Source of the DNA: Anaeromyxobacter dehalogenans 2CP-1
GTDB lineage: Bacteria; Myxococcota; Myxococcia; Myxococcales; Anaeromyxobacteraceae
Assembly: GCF_000022145.1 (NCBI RefSeq)
Contig: NC_011891.1
Location: forward strand, 1,748,001 to 1,812,000
DNA length: 64,000 nt
Direction of reading: 5' to 3'
Of this stretch, positions 39,080-47,901 are shown piece after piece. Under the pieces are notes generated by a model, which saw nothing but the letters and a program-made list of their open reading frames with translations, ran no database searches and had not been told where the DNA came from. A program made the position numbers and the translations under genes. The stretch's first letter is position 1; every line of letters starts with the position of its first letter.

Positions 39080-40870
39080 ATGCCCACGCGACTCCCCCTG
39101 CACCGATACGCCGCCCGCACGCTGCCGGCCATGCTCGAGCACACCGCGGCGCGGCTCCCGGACAAGCCGTTCATCCGGTTCTTCGACCCCGCCACCCCCG
39201 GCGCGGCGCCGCGGGCGGTGACGTTCGCCGGGTTCCGCGCCGGCGTGGGCCGCGCGGCCGCGTTCCTGCGCGCACACGGCGTCGGCCCCGGGACGCGCAT
39301 CCTGCTGCTCGCCGACAACGCGCCGGAGTGGCAGATGGTGGCGCTCGGGGCGCAGCTCCTCCGCGCCGAGCCGGCCGCGATCTTCGCCAGCCTCTCGGCC
39401 GAGGCGGCCCAGGGGATCGCGCGGCGGGTGCGGCCCCGGGTGGTGATCGTCTCGGGCGCGCAGGGGTGGGAGAAGCTCGCGCCCATCGCCGGCGAGCTGT
39501 CCGCCGCCGGCCTGCGGGTGGTCCTCTCCGGCGAGCCGCTCGCCGCTCCGTCGCTCGTCGCCGGCCTCTCGGCCGTCACCCTGGCCGACGCGACCGGGCC
39601 GGGCGCGCCCGGCCTGGACGGCGCGGAGCACGCCGCGCTCGCCGCCGCGGTGGGCGAGGAGGACCCGTTCCTGCTGCTCTTCACGAGCGGCACCACCGGC
39701 CGGCCCAAGGGCGTCCGGCTGCCGCAGCGCGCGATGGTGCACGCGGTCGAGGGCGGGACGCTGCCGGTCGGCACCACCGAGGACGACCTCGGCGTGCACT
39801 TCCTGCCCTTCGCCCACGTGGCCGGGCACGCCCAGTTCACGCTGGCGCTGGCCCAGGGGCACGCGCTCGCGATGACCGCCCGGCGCGAGGACATCGAGCG
39901 CGCGCTGGAGCTCCACCCGACCTACCTGTTCTCGGTGCCGCTCGTGTACGAGCGGATCCGCGCCGGCGTGCTGGCGCGGGTGGACGCGCTGCCGGGGCCG
40001 GCGCGCGCGCTCGCCCGGCGCGCGCTGGAGGCGGCGGCGCGGGTGCGGGTGGACGGCTCGCGGCGTCTCTCCGACCGCGCCCTGGCGCGGCTCGCCGACC
40101 GGCTGGTGGGGCGCGCCGTGCGGGCCAGGCTCGGCGGCCGCATCCGCGGCCTGTTCGCCGGCGGCGCCCCCGCGGCGCCGGCGCTGTTCCGGTTCTACGA
40201 GGCGCTCGGCATCCCCATGGTCGAGCTCTACGGCATGAGCGAGACGGCCGGGCTCATCTCGTCCAACCTGTTCTCCGGCCCGCGCCGCGCCGGCAGCGCC
40301 GGGTACCCGACGCCCGAGCACGACCTGCGCTTCGCCCCCGACGGAGAGCTGCAGGTGCGCGGCCCGCTCCTGTTCACCGGCTACCTCGAGCCGGAGGACG
40401 CCGAGGATGCCTACACGGACGACGGCTTCTTCCGCACCGGCGACGTCGGGTGCGAGGAGCCGGACGGCGCGCTCCGGATCGACGGCCGGAAGAAGAACCT
40501 CATGGTGCTCTCCACCGGCAAGAAGGTGTCGCCCGAGCCGGTGGAGCAGGCCATCGCGGCCGCCGAGCCGTTCCAGGGCGCGGTGCTGCTCGGCGAGGGA
40601 CGTCCGTTCGTGGCCGCGGCCGTGTTCGTGGCCAGGGAGGAGCTGGCCCGCTTCGCCGCGGCCGGCAAGGACGCGGCCGAGGAGCTGCTCCCGCGCGCCC
40701 GCGCCGCGCTGGCCGCGTTCAGCGAGTTCGAGAAGCCCAAGCGCCTGCTGGTGATCCCGGGCGCGCCGCACGAGCACCCCGCGCTCGTCACGCCGACGCT
40801 GAAGGTGAAGCGCGACGCGCTCGTCGAGTGGCTGGCGCCCTCGCTGGCGCGGCTGTACGGCGCGGTGTAG
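39080..40870 (+). CDS. fadD: Long-chain acyl-CoA synthetase (AMP-forming)
   Basis: 596 residues from ATG 39080. Activates fatty acids to acyl-CoA through an acyl-adenylate. The P-loop LLLFTSGTTGRPKGVRLPQ, the adenylate motif ELYGMSETAGLISSN, and the hinge motif TGDVGCEEPDGALRIDGRKKNLMVLSTGKKV are intact. The catalytic Lys of the usual C-terminal motif lies in PTLKVKRDALVEW. Size fits the FadD15-like subgroup. No adjacent beta-oxidation genes; a second synthetase begins at 63161. The 106-bp gap upstream shows no clear promoter. Confidence 0.93.
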   Translation: MPTRLPLHRYAARTLPAMLEHTAARLPDKPFIRFFDPATPGAAPRAVTFAGFRAGVGRAAAFLRAHGVGPGTRILLLADNAPEWQMVALGAQLLRAEPAAIFASLSAEAAQGIARRVRPRVVIVSGAQGWEKLAPIAGELSAAGLRVVLSGEPLAAPSLVAGLSAVTLADATGPGAPGLDGAEHAALAAAVGEEDPFLLLFTSGTTGRPKGVRLPQRAMVHAVEGGTLPVGTTEDDLGVHFLPFAHVAGHAQFTLALAQGHALAMTARREDIERALELHPTYLFSVPLVYERIRAGVLARVDALPGPARALARRALEAAARVRVDGSRRLSDRALARLADRLVGRAVRARLGGRIRGLFAGGAPAAPALFRFYEALGIPMVELYGMSETAGLISSNLFSGPRRAGSAGYPTPEHDLRFAPDGELQVRGPLLFTGYLEPEDAEDAYTDDGFFRTGDVGCEEPDGALRIDGRKKNLMVLSTGKKVSPEPVEQAIAAAEPFQGAVLLGEGRPFVAAAVFVAREELARFAAAGKDAAEELLPRARAALAAFSEFEKPKRLLVIPGAPHEHPALVTPTLKVKRDALVEWLAPSLARLYGAV

Positions 40871-40952
40871 GCGCCGCCCGCCCTCGTCGCCGATCGTCAC
40901 CCGAGGTGCGCCCGGGTCGCACCGCCCGTCGCGTGGACCCCGCCCGCGCGAC

Positions 40953-40981
40953 TTGGGGCGGGCCGGGGCGGCTGCTACAAG
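40953..40981 (+). promoter_or_regulatory. Promoter of the Zn-ribbon/TonB-like gene
   Basis: TTGGGG (40953-40958), 17-nt spacer, TACAAG (40976-40981). The leader would be about 27 nt with a GGGGGAG ribosome site before ATG 41015. Confidence 0.55.
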
Positions 40982-41014
40982 CCAGACCATCGGTCCGGTG
41001 CGACGGGGGGAGCG

Positions 41015-42169
41015 ATGGATTCACGGGTTGTGACGTGCGCACGCTGCGGCGGCGAGGTGCCCGGGGGCGCGCCGCGCTGCGCGTGCGGGTATCCGGCCTC
41101 GCCCGCCGCCGCCACCGGGCGCGCGCCGGGCTCGCCGCCGCCGCTCCCGGCCGCCGCGCCCGCGCCGGCGGCCACGCCGGCCGTGCCGCTCGCGCAGGCG
41201 CTCGGCTTCGACGACGCCCCGGGGCCGGCGGACGGGGCCGAGGCCAGCTTCGAGGATCTCGACCTGGGCGGCGAGCCGGAACCGCCGGCGCCGGCCGCCG
41301 CCGCGCCGGCCGTCGCGGAGCGCGCCCGCTACCGCGGCCCGGCCGCCGGCCCCGCCTTCGCGCGCGTCACCCCTCGCCGCGGCGCCGCGCCCGTGCTGGG
41401 CGCCGTCGCGGTGCTGTGCCTCGGGGCGGTGTCCGCGTTCGTCTGGCAGGCGCGGAAGCTGGAGCGCGCCGCGCCGGTCCCGGACGCCGCCACCGCCACC
41501 GCGCCGGCCGCCGCGACGGCGCCTGCGCCCGCCGCCGCCCCGGCGTCCGCCGATCCCGCCGCGCTCGCCGTCGCGCCGGCGCCTGCGCCGGTGGTCGCCG
41601 CCCGCACGCTGCCTCCGGCCGCCGCGCCGTCCCGGGTGCCAGCCGGGCCGCCCGCGCCGCGCCCCCGCGCCGCCCGCGAGCAGCCGGCGCCGTCGCCCGC
41701 ACCGCGGCCGTCCGGCGCGCGCGCCGCCGACCCGGCCCCGGCGCGCGGCGGGGGCTCGGTCGGCCCGGCCACGCTGGTCTCGCTCGATCACGCGGACGCC
41801 GGGCGCGGCGCCTGGACCGACGTGCCCCTCCCGCCGCCGCCGGCGGGCGCGACGCCGGTGGAGGACGCGCCGCGCTACGCGGCGGAGGGCTTCCGGAAGC
41901 CGCACCTCGAGGTCGCGCGCTGCGTGCAGGACGCCATCCGGCTTCCGCGCGACGCGCGGGAGCGGGTGAGCGGGCCGGTGACGGTCCGCTTCGCGGTGGC
42001 GAAGGACGGGACGGTGGGGCTGTTCCAGGTGATGGGGGACCTGCCCGACCGCCGCGTCGCCGACGCCATCTGGACCGCGGTGCGCGGCTGCCGCTTCGCG
42101 CCGGGCGCCGACGCCGCGGGCAAGCCCACCCGCCTCTGGGTGGTGATGCCCATCCGCTTCGACGAGTAG
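41015..42169 (+). CDS. Zinc-ribbon membrane protein with TonB-like C-terminal domain
   Basis: 384 residues from ATG 41015. Residues 8-24 form a zinc-ribbon-like set (C8, C11, C22, C24: CARCGGEVPGGAPRCAC). A short acidic motif [13 protein letters not shown] lies near residue 79. One membrane span follows at about 127-147 (APVLGAVAVLCLGAVSAFVW), then a long Ala/Pro periplasmic linker. The last 100 residues are a TonB-CTD/AgmX-like fold (FRKPHLEVARCVQDAIRLPRD...VTVRFAVAKDGTVGLFQVMGD...WTAVRGCRFAPG). Myxobacterial gliding proteins AgmX/GltJ have a comparable cytoplasmic Zn-ribbon and periplasmic TonB-like end, so a motility or envelope-coupling role is possible. It converges on the ExbBD/TonB operon. 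Confidence 0.75.
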   Translation: MDSRVVTCARCGGEVPGGAPRCACGYPASPAAATGRAPGSPPPLPAAAPAPAATPAVPLAQALGFDDAPGPADGAEASFEDLDLGGEPEPPAPAAAAPAVAERARYRGPAAGPAFARVTPRRGAAPVLGAVAVLCLGAVSAFVWQARKLERAAPVPDAATATAPAAATAPAPAAAPASADPAALAVAPAPAPVVAARTLPPAAAPSRVPAGPPAPRPRAAREQPAPSPAPRPSGARAADPAPARGGGSVGPATLVSLDHADAGRGAWTDVPLPPPPAGATPVEDAPRYAAEGFRKPHLEVARCVQDAIRLPRDARERVSGPVTVRFAVAKDGTVGLFQVMGDLPDRRVADAIWTAVRGCRFAPGADAAGKPTRLWVVMPIRFDE

Positions 42170-42191
42170 CACGCGGGGGCGGCGGCGCGGG

Positions 42192-43310
42192 TCATGGGCC
42201 GGTCGCGAGCGCGCCCGCGCTCCAGGCGGTGCCGCCGCGCAGGTCCCGCACCACCGACCAGACCAGCGCCGGTCCGGCGGGCGCCGGTGCGTACCGGTCG
42301 GCCTCGCCCGCGCCGTGCGTGACGAGCCGATCGATCTCGCCGGCGGTCGCGAACCAGGAGAACGCCCAGGTCTCGCGCCGGGTCTCGATGGGCCGACCGT
42401 CCGAGTCGGCGTACACGTACTCCTCGAGCAGCGTCGCGGGGTCGCCGGGGAGCGCGGGGAGCAGGTCCTGACCGCCGCCCGCGATCGCGGCGGGCGGCGC
42501 GCCCGGCGGCGGCAGCGCGGCGCCGCCCAGGCGGACCGCCGAGATCACCGGGTTCGCGTTGGGCGGTGAGAGCGCCTCCGGGCCGCGCACCCGCACGCGC
42601 TTCAGCGCGAGCACGTGTCCGCGGAGGTCCCACTCGGCCAGCAGGCGCGCGGCCACCTCGGCCAGCGCCGCGCACGCGTCCGGCGCCGCGGACGCCGGGG
42701 CGAGCTCAGCGGGCGCCGCGTCGAGCGCGAGCGCGATCACCGTCACCTCCAGCCCGAGCACCCGCTCCGGCGCGCCGGCGGGGAGCGCCGAGAAGGAGAG
42801 GTCCGACGGCAGCTCGTAGGCAGGCTCGGGCAGCGTCACCTCGGAGCCCGGGTCGGCCGGGTCGCGCCGCACCACCGCCGGCTCGCAGCCCAGCGCGCCG
42901 CAGGCCGCCGCGCCCGCGAAGGTGAGCGCGCCGGCGCGGCCTCGCCCCGGCGCCGCGCAGGCCTCGGCGAGGTCGGCGCCAGAGAGGAGGGCGGCCGGGT
43001 CGGTCAGCGCCTCGAGGCGGGCGCACCCGGACGCGTCCGGTGCGCCGGGCACGGGCGTGCACGCGAGGTGGATCACCGTCGCGCGGCGGGACGGATCGGT
43101 CGCCTGGAGCGGGTGCGCGACCAGCGCGTCGAGCGCGGCGCGGGCCGGGGCGCTCCCGTCGCCGGCGGGGGCGATCTCGGGCGGCTCGGCGCGGATCGCG
43201 AGGACCCGGAGGCCGGAGACCTCGGAGGCCGGCGGAAAGTCCGGGGCGCAGCCGGCGGCGGCGGACGCGGCGAGGAGGAGGGCGAGCGGGAGCGGCAGGA
43301 GGTGGCGCAT
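42192..43310 (-). CDS. Lipoprotein of unknown function
   Basis: 372 residues from ATG 43310. The signal peptide ends in a lipobox (LLAASAAAGC, Cys21), so the protein should be lipid-anchored, probably at the outer membrane. Mature part: an N-terminal domain beginning SGLRVLAIRAEPPEIAPAGDGSAP, cysteine pairs (HLACTPVPG, ASGCARL, AACGALGCEP) and a C-terminal region with a PVISAVRLGG-like strand. Such IRAEPPE lipoproteins are common beside TonB receptors in myxobacteria. It is the last gene of the exbB-exbD-tonB-receptor operon, 11 bp after the receptor, and likely assists it. Confidence 0.8.
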   Translation of the reverse strand: MRHLLPLPLALLLAASAAAGCAPDFPPASEVSGLRVLAIRAEPPEIAPAGDGSAPARAALDALVAHPLQATDPSRRATVIHLACTPVPGAPDASGCARLEALTDPAALLSGADLAEACAAPGRGRAGALTFAGAAACGALGCEPAVVRRDPADPGSEVTLPEPAYELPSDLSFSALPAGAPERVLGLEVTVIALALDAAPAELAPASAAPDACAALAEVAARLLAEWDLRGHVLALKRVRVRGPEALSPPNANPVISAVRLGGAALPPPGAPPAAIAGGGQDLLPALPGDPATLLEEYVYADSDGRPIETRRETWAFSWFATAGEIDRLVTHGAGEADRYAPAPAGPALVWSVVRDLRGGTAWSAGALATGP

Positions 43311-43321
43311 GGGGGGCTCCG

Positions 43322-45904
43322 TCAGTACTCGGCGCGCAGGCCGAACGCGGGGAAGAAGGGAAGGCCGGTCACCCAGCCCCGGCGCGTGTAGTCGTGGTTC
43401 CAGGCGACCGCCTCGGCGTTCTCCCGCGCGGTCGCGTTCTGGATCTCGAGGTAGGCGGCGAACGTCCAGGTGCGGTAGGTCCACTTCTTGTCGGCGCGGA
43501 CGTCGAGCTGGAAGAACGCCGGCATCCGCGCCGACCGGCGCCCGGTCTCGAGCGGGCGGTACGCGTCCGCGTCGGCGTCGTACACGGCGGCGCGGACGGG
43601 CTCGTAGGGATTGCCGCTGCCCGCGCGCAGGCGGAAGCCGGCGGACAGGCCGTCCCACAGCTCCGGGAGCTCCCAGCTCCCCACCGCCACGAGGTTGAGC
43701 GGCTGGTCGTAGGCGTCGCCCTCGTCCTCGAGCCGCTCCCCGCCCACCGCCTGCCCGCGCCGCGTGCGCGACCACGACGTGGCGAGCCAGCCCATGAAGC
43801 GGCCCCCGGGCTCCCAGCGGAGCAGCAGCTCCGCGCCGCGCGCGCGGCCGGTGCCGCGGCTGGAGAAGCGCTCCGGCACCTCGACGCCGTCGCGGACCAC
43901 CGTGGCGTCCGACGGGAGCGCCAGGTCGAACAGGCGCTTCGCGAAGAGCTGCACGCCCACGGTGAGTCGCGGGAGGAGGCGCTGCTCCACGCCGGCCGAG
44001 TACTGCCAGGCGCCCTCCGGCCGGAGCGCCGGGTTGCCCCACTCCTCGGTGAGGTAGGCGAGCGGCGGCGACTGGTGGTAGAGGCCGGCGGCCGCGGTGA
44101 GCGCCGTCGAGGCACGCAGCTGCCAGCGCGCCGCGACGCGCGGGTCCACCCAGGTGCGCGTGCCCAGCAGCCGCTCCGCGTCGGCGCGGATCCCGGGGAC
44201 GATCGCCACGCCCGCCGCCGGCTTCCAGGTCGCCTCCAGGAACGCGCCGCCCTCGGCGCCCTCGATCCGCGCGCGGTATCGCCGCGGCGGCTCCTGCGGC
44301 GAGGGCACCTGGCCCGGCGGCGGGAACGGCGCGGCGGTCACCTCGACGCGCGCCGACGGCGCCCAGCCGCCGTCCACGCCCGCGGCGAGGTCGAGCCAGG
44401 GCGCGGCGGCGTGGCGGACCTCGCTGCGCACGCTGCCGGTGAAGACCCGGGACCGCTCCTGGTACGCGTCGCCGGCCCGGATGGTCGCGTCCTGCCAGTC
44501 GCCGCCCGCCGAGACCTCGACCCGCGTCGCCTCGCTGGCGCGGTGCGCCCAGCGCAGCGTGGCGACCGAGAAGCGGGTCCCGTACTCGAGCAGCGCCACG
44601 TCGCGGAGCTCCTCCCGCGCCACGCCGGTGAGGACCATCCGATCGTCCGATCCGAACACGTCGAGGCGGACCGTGTCGTCCGGGCCGGGGCGCCAGGCGG
44701 CCTTGGCCTGCAGGTCGTAGTAGCGCGGCGCCACGCGCATCCCGGGGCCGTCGTCGGCCTGCTCGGCGGCGCGGGTCAGGATCGCGTCGGCGTAGGAGCG
44801 CCGGGCGGCGAGCGCCACGCCCACCCCGGCCGCCGTCGTCCCCTCGACGAGCGCGGTGGCGTGGTACAGGTTCACGTCGGCGAGCGCGTGGCTGCGCTCC
44901 CCCGGATCGCGGGTGACCAGGTTCACCCGGCCGCCGATGGCGCGTCCGGTGCGCACGCCGAAGTTGCCGGGCTCGAACTCCACGTCCTGGAGCAGGTCCG
45001 AGGCGTAGACGCTGGTCAGGCCACCGAAGTGGAAGACCTGCGGCACCCGCTGGCCGTCCACGTAGACGCGGGTGTCGCGCGGGTTGCCGCCGCGGACCAC
45101 GAGCTGGCCGGAGGGGCCGGGCGGCCGCGCCACGCCGGGCAGGTTCTGCAGCACCTTCACCGCGTCGCCGGAGGCGCCGGGTACGCGGCGCACCTCGCCG
45201 GCGGAGAGCGCCACCCGCGAGACCTCGCGCGCCTCCCGCTCCCCGACCACCACCGCCTCGTACTCGCCCGGGCCGGCCGCCCGCGCCACCCAGTACGTCG
45301 CCTCCAGCGCCTCGCCCGCGCGGACCTCCTCCATCGAGCGGAGCGGCCGGTGCGCGCCGTCCTCGACGGTGACCGCCACCGGGCCGGCCGGGACCCCGGC
45401 GAGCGCGAAGCGCCCGTCACGGTCGGTGTAGGTCGAGCGCCCCTCGCCGGCGGCCGGCTCGGCCCGCACCAGCGCGCCGGCCACGGGCAGGCGGGTGCCG
45501 CGCTCCAGCACCCGCCCGCGAAGCTCGGGCGGCGCGGGTGCATCCTCGGCGGGCGCGGCGAGCCGGAACTCGAAGCGGTAGGCGATGCGCACCGCCGCAG
45601 GCTTCCCGTCGATCTCGGCGGGCGTGAAGCGGAGCCGGCGCGCGGCGGCGAGCGCCGCCTCGTCGAGGCCGTGGTCGGCGGACTCGGTCACTTCGGCCGA
45701 GACCACCTCGCCCGCGTCGGAGAGCTCCAGCTCGAGCGCGACCACGCCGGTGACGCCGGCGGCCCGGGCGGCCTCCGGGTAGTCCGGCTCGACCGCCTGG
45801 AGGAGCTCCGGTGCGCGGGTCAGGGCGCCCTCGCCCTCGCCGGCGCGAGCGAGGGGAGGCGCCGCCGCGACGAGCGCGACGGCGAGCGTGAGGAGGCGGA
45901 TCAT
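43322..45904 (-). CDS. TonB-dependent outer-membrane receptor with N-terminal TonB-like and carboxypeptidase-regulatory-like domains
   Basis: 860 residues from ATG 45904. Signal peptide (1-21), then a TonB C-terminal-type domain at about 33-115 (AVEPDYPEAARAAGVTGVVALELELSDAGEVVSAEV...LRFTPAEIDGKPA). Next are a CarboxypepD_reg-like domain (about 127-205, LRGRVLERGTRLPVAGALV), a plug (VVVGEREAREVSRVALSAGEVRRVPGASGDAVKVLQNLPGV; VRGGNPRDTRVYVDGQRVP) and a 22-strand type barrel ending in an aromatic residue (FPAFGLRAEY). Imports an unknown ligand across the outer membrane using ExbB-ExbD-TonB energy from the same operon. A TonB-like domain on the receptor itself is unusual. Confidence 0.9.
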   Translation of the reverse strand: MIRLLTLAVALVAAAPPLARAGEGEGALTRAPELLQAVEPDYPEAARAAGVTGVVALELELSDAGEVVSAEVTESADHGLDEAALAAARRLRFTPAEIDGKPAAVRIAYRFEFRLAAPAEDAPAPPELRGRVLERGTRLPVAGALVRAEPAAGEGRSTYTDRDGRFALAGVPAGPVAVTVEDGAHRPLRSMEEVRAGEALEATYWVARAAGPGEYEAVVVGEREAREVSRVALSAGEVRRVPGASGDAVKVLQNLPGVARPPGPSGQLVVRGGNPRDTRVYVDGQRVPQVFHFGGLTSVYASDLLQDVEFEPGNFGVRTGRAIGGRVNLVTRDPGERSHALADVNLYHATALVEGTTAAGVGVALAARRSYADAILTRAAEQADDGPGMRVAPRYYDLQAKAAWRPGPDDTVRLDVFGSDDRMVLTGVAREELRDVALLEYGTRFSVATLRWAHRASEATRVEVSAGGDWQDATIRAGDAYQERSRVFTGSVRSEVRHAAAPWLDLAAGVDGGWAPSARVEVTAAPFPPPGQVPSPQEPPRRYRARIEGAEGGAFLEATWKPAAGVAIVPGIRADAERLLGTRTWVDPRVAARWQLRASTALTAAAGLYHQSPPLAYLTEEWGNPALRPEGAWQYSAGVEQRLLPRLTVGVQLFAKRLFDLALPSDATVVRDGVEVPERFSSRGTGRARGAELLLRWEPGGRFMGWLATSWSRTRRGQAVGGERLEDEGDAYDQPLNLVAVGSWELPELWDGLSAGFRLRAGSGNPYEPVRAAVYDADADAYRPLETGRRSARMPAFFQLDVRADKKWTYRTWTFAAYLEIQNATARENAEAVAWNHDYTRRGWVTGLPFFPAFGLRAEY

Positions 45905-45908
45905 GGGT

Positions 45909-46640
45909 TCACTCCAGGACGAAGGTGTAGGTGAAGCGGATCTCGGTCTCGACCGGCTCGCCCTCGAGCAGCGCCGGCTGGAAGCGGAAGCCGAGCGCGG
46001 CCGCGCGGGCCGCCGCGCCGAGCCCGCCGCCCGGCTCCGAGAGCACGCGCGCCGCGGCCACGCGCCCCTCCCGATCGACGCGCAGGAGCAGCACCACCCG
46101 GCCCTCCAGACCGGCGCGGCGGGCGTCGGGCGGGTAGGGCATCTCCGGTCGCGCCACCAGCCGCGGCTGCGCCGAGGGCCGCGGCGCGGCGGGGAGCGGC
46201 CGGGCCGGCTCCGGCGCGTCGGCGACCTCGCGAGGGCGGCCCGCGAGCGTCTCGCCGGTGCCCACCGCGAAGCCGCCCGCGGTGGTGGTGGACGAGAGCG
46301 AGATGCCCACGCGCGGCGCGCGGGCCGGCGCGGGCGAGGGTGCGGGCGCGTCCGGGGGCGGCGGCGGCGCCGGCGCGGGCGGCGCCGGGATCGGGCGCGG
46401 CGGTGGGAGCGCCGCGGCGGCGACCCGGCGCGGCGGAGGTGGAGGGGCGGGCGGCTCCGGGGCGGGCGGCGGGGCCGGCGGCGGCGCGGCCTCGAGGTCC
46501 ACCACCACCGGCGCGGGCCGCTCGCGGGGCCTCTGGGGGAGGCGCAGCGCCGCGGCGAGGATCGCCGCGTGCAGCAGGAGCGAGGCCGCGGCGGCGCCGG
46601 CGAGCGGGCCGCGGACCCTGGGCGCTTGCCCCGCGGTCAC
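45909..46640 (-). CDS. tonB: TonB energy transducer
   Basis: 243 residues from ATG 46640, overlapping the exbD stop by 4 bp. A single N-terminal membrane helix (LAGAAAASLLLHAAILAAALRL) has the His needed in the TonB transmembrane segment. A proline-rich periplasmic arm (PPAPPPAPEPPAPPPPP and similar) follows, and the C-terminal domain is canonical (PEMPYPPDARRAGLEGRVVLLLRVDREGRVAAARVLSEPG...ALGFRFQPALLEGEPVETEIRFTYTF). Transmits proton-motive force from ExbBD to the receptor encoded 4 bp downstream. Confidence 0.92.
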   Translation of the reverse strand: MTAGQAPRVRGPLAGAAAASLLLHAAILAAALRLPQRPRERPAPVVVDLEAAPPPAPPPAPEPPAPPPPPRRVAAAALPPPRPIPAPPAPAPPPPPDAPAPSPAPARAPRVGISLSSTTTAGGFAVGTGETLAGRPREVADAPEPARPLPAAPRPSAQPRLVARPEMPYPPDARRAGLEGRVVLLLRVDREGRVAAARVLSEPGGGLGAAARAAALGFRFQPALLEGEPVETEIRFTYTFVLE

Positions 46641-47059
46641 CGCGCCGCCCCCGCGTCCTCGCGCTCGATCTGGAGGGCGAAGCGGGTGAGCCCCTCGGTC
46701 TTCACCAGGTCGATGAGCGACACCACCGCGCCGTGCGAGGCCGCGCGGTCGGCCCCGATGACCGCGCGCGCCTCCGGGCTCCGGGCGAGCGCGGCGCGCA
46801 CCGCCGCCCGCGCCGCGTCGCGCTCCACCGGCGCGCCGTCGAGGAACAGGCGGCCGCCGCGGTCGAGCGTGAACGCGAGCGTGGGGCCGGTGGACTCGCC
46901 GCCGCTCGCGGCGCGGGGCAGGTCCACGTCGATGCCGTCCTTCACGACGTACGTGGCGGTGACCATGAAGACCACCAGCAGCACCAGCGTGACGTCCACC
47001 AGCGGCGTCACGTTGATGCCGGTGATCGCGTCGTCGGGGTCGTTGGAGTGCGCGGCCAT
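46637..47059 (-). CDS. exbD: ExbD/TolR-type biopolymer transport protein
   Basis: 140 residues. One N-terminal membrane span (INVTPLVDVTLVLLVVFMVTATYV) carries the essential proton-path Asp in PLVDV. The periplasmic part is an ExbD fold (VDLPRAASGGES...LAFTLDRGGRLFLDGAPVERDAARAAV...VIGADRAASHGAVVSLIDLVKTEGLTRFAL). Forms the proton-driven motor with ExbB upstream. Stands 13 bp after exbB and overlaps tonB (ATGA), so the three are translated together. Confidence 0.95.
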   Translation of the reverse strand: MAAHSNDPDDAITGINVTPLVDVTLVLLVVFMVTATYVVKDGIDVDLPRAASGGESTGPTLAFTLDRGGRLFLDGAPVERDAARAAVRAALARSPEARAVIGADRAASHGAVVSLIDLVKTEGLTRFALQIEREDAGAAR

Positions 47060-47072
47060 GGCGGGCTCCGGG

Positions 47073-47738
47073 TCAGGCGGCGGTGACGGGCGGGCGCGCC
47101 CGCGCCAGCGCGGCCTGGCGGACCTCGTCGCGCTCGAGGTGGGCGGCGAGCGCGTGCTCGATCGCCTCCGCCCGCTGCACCAACGCCTTCAGCCAGCGCT
47201 GGTAGCCGTTGAACGCGACCACCGCCGGGATCGCCACCAGGATGCCCGCCGCGGTCGCGACCAGGGCCTCCGAGATGCCGGCCATCACCGCCGCGGCGCC
47301 CGCGCCCCGTGGCCCGCCCACCGCCAGGTCGGAGAACGCCTGGATGACGCCGATCACGGTGCCGAACAGCCCGAGGAAGGGGGCGTTGTTCCCGAGCGTC
47401 CCGAGGAACGACAGCGCGCGCTCGTAGCCGGGCCGCGCCTCGGCGATCGCGCACGCGACCGCCTCGTGCACCGACGCCGGGCCGCCCTCGGCGGCGTCGA
47501 TGGCGGCGCGCGCCACCTCGGCCTCGAGGCCCCGCAGCTGCCCGACCCGGAGCCGCGCCTCCTCCAGGCGCCCCGCGCGCAGCAGCGGCAGCAGCCCCGG
47601 GACCGGCGCGCGGCGCCGCGCGAACCAGGCGAGCCGCTCGAGGATCAGCGTCACCGACGCCACGGAGAGCGCGGCGAGCAGGAACATCACCCACTCCGCG
47701 CCGGCGCGGGTGAACAGGTGGAACAGTGCGTTCGTCAT
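47073..47738 (-). CDS. exbB: ExbB/TolQ/MotA-type proton channel protein
   Basis: 221 residues from ATG 47738. Three membrane spans: residues 15-35 (WVMFLLAALSVASVTLILERL) and two at about 110-135 and 150-175 (FLGTLGNNAPFLGLFGTVIGVIQAFSDLA; ISEALVATAAGILVAIPAVVAFNGYQRWL). These conserved glycine/threonine patterns are those of MotA/TolQ/ExbB. First gene of the TonB operon. The 163-bp gap upstream (47739-47901) shows no clear promoter hexamers. Confidence 0.95.
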   Translation of the reverse strand: MTNALFHLFTRAGAEWVMFLLAALSVASVTLILERLAWFARRRAPVPGLLPLLRAGRLEEARLRVGQLRGLEAEVARAAIDAAEGGPASVHEAVACAIAEARPGYERALSFLGTLGNNAPFLGLFGTVIGVIQAFSDLAVGGPRGAGAAAVMAGISEALVATAAGILVAIPAVVAFNGYQRWLKALVQRAEAIEHALAAHLERDEVRQAALARARPPVTAA

Positions 47739-47901
47739 GTCTCGCTCCGGGGCGACCGCGCCTGCGGCCGCCGTCGAGCGCGAAACACCGCTGCCCCGCG
47801 GCCGCGCTACCGCGGGCGCGCAGGAGCTCCGGCCCGACCCTCCGGGAGGCGGGCGGCGGTCCGGGCGCTGGCGGTGATCGCCCGGTGGGCGCCGCGGAGC
47901 C

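Noticed and set aside
41021-42172. 383-codon minus-strand frame opposite the Zn-ribbon/TonB-like gene
   Set aside because: His/Arg-rich shadow; the plus-strand protein has recognisable zinc-ribbon, membrane and TonB-like parts.
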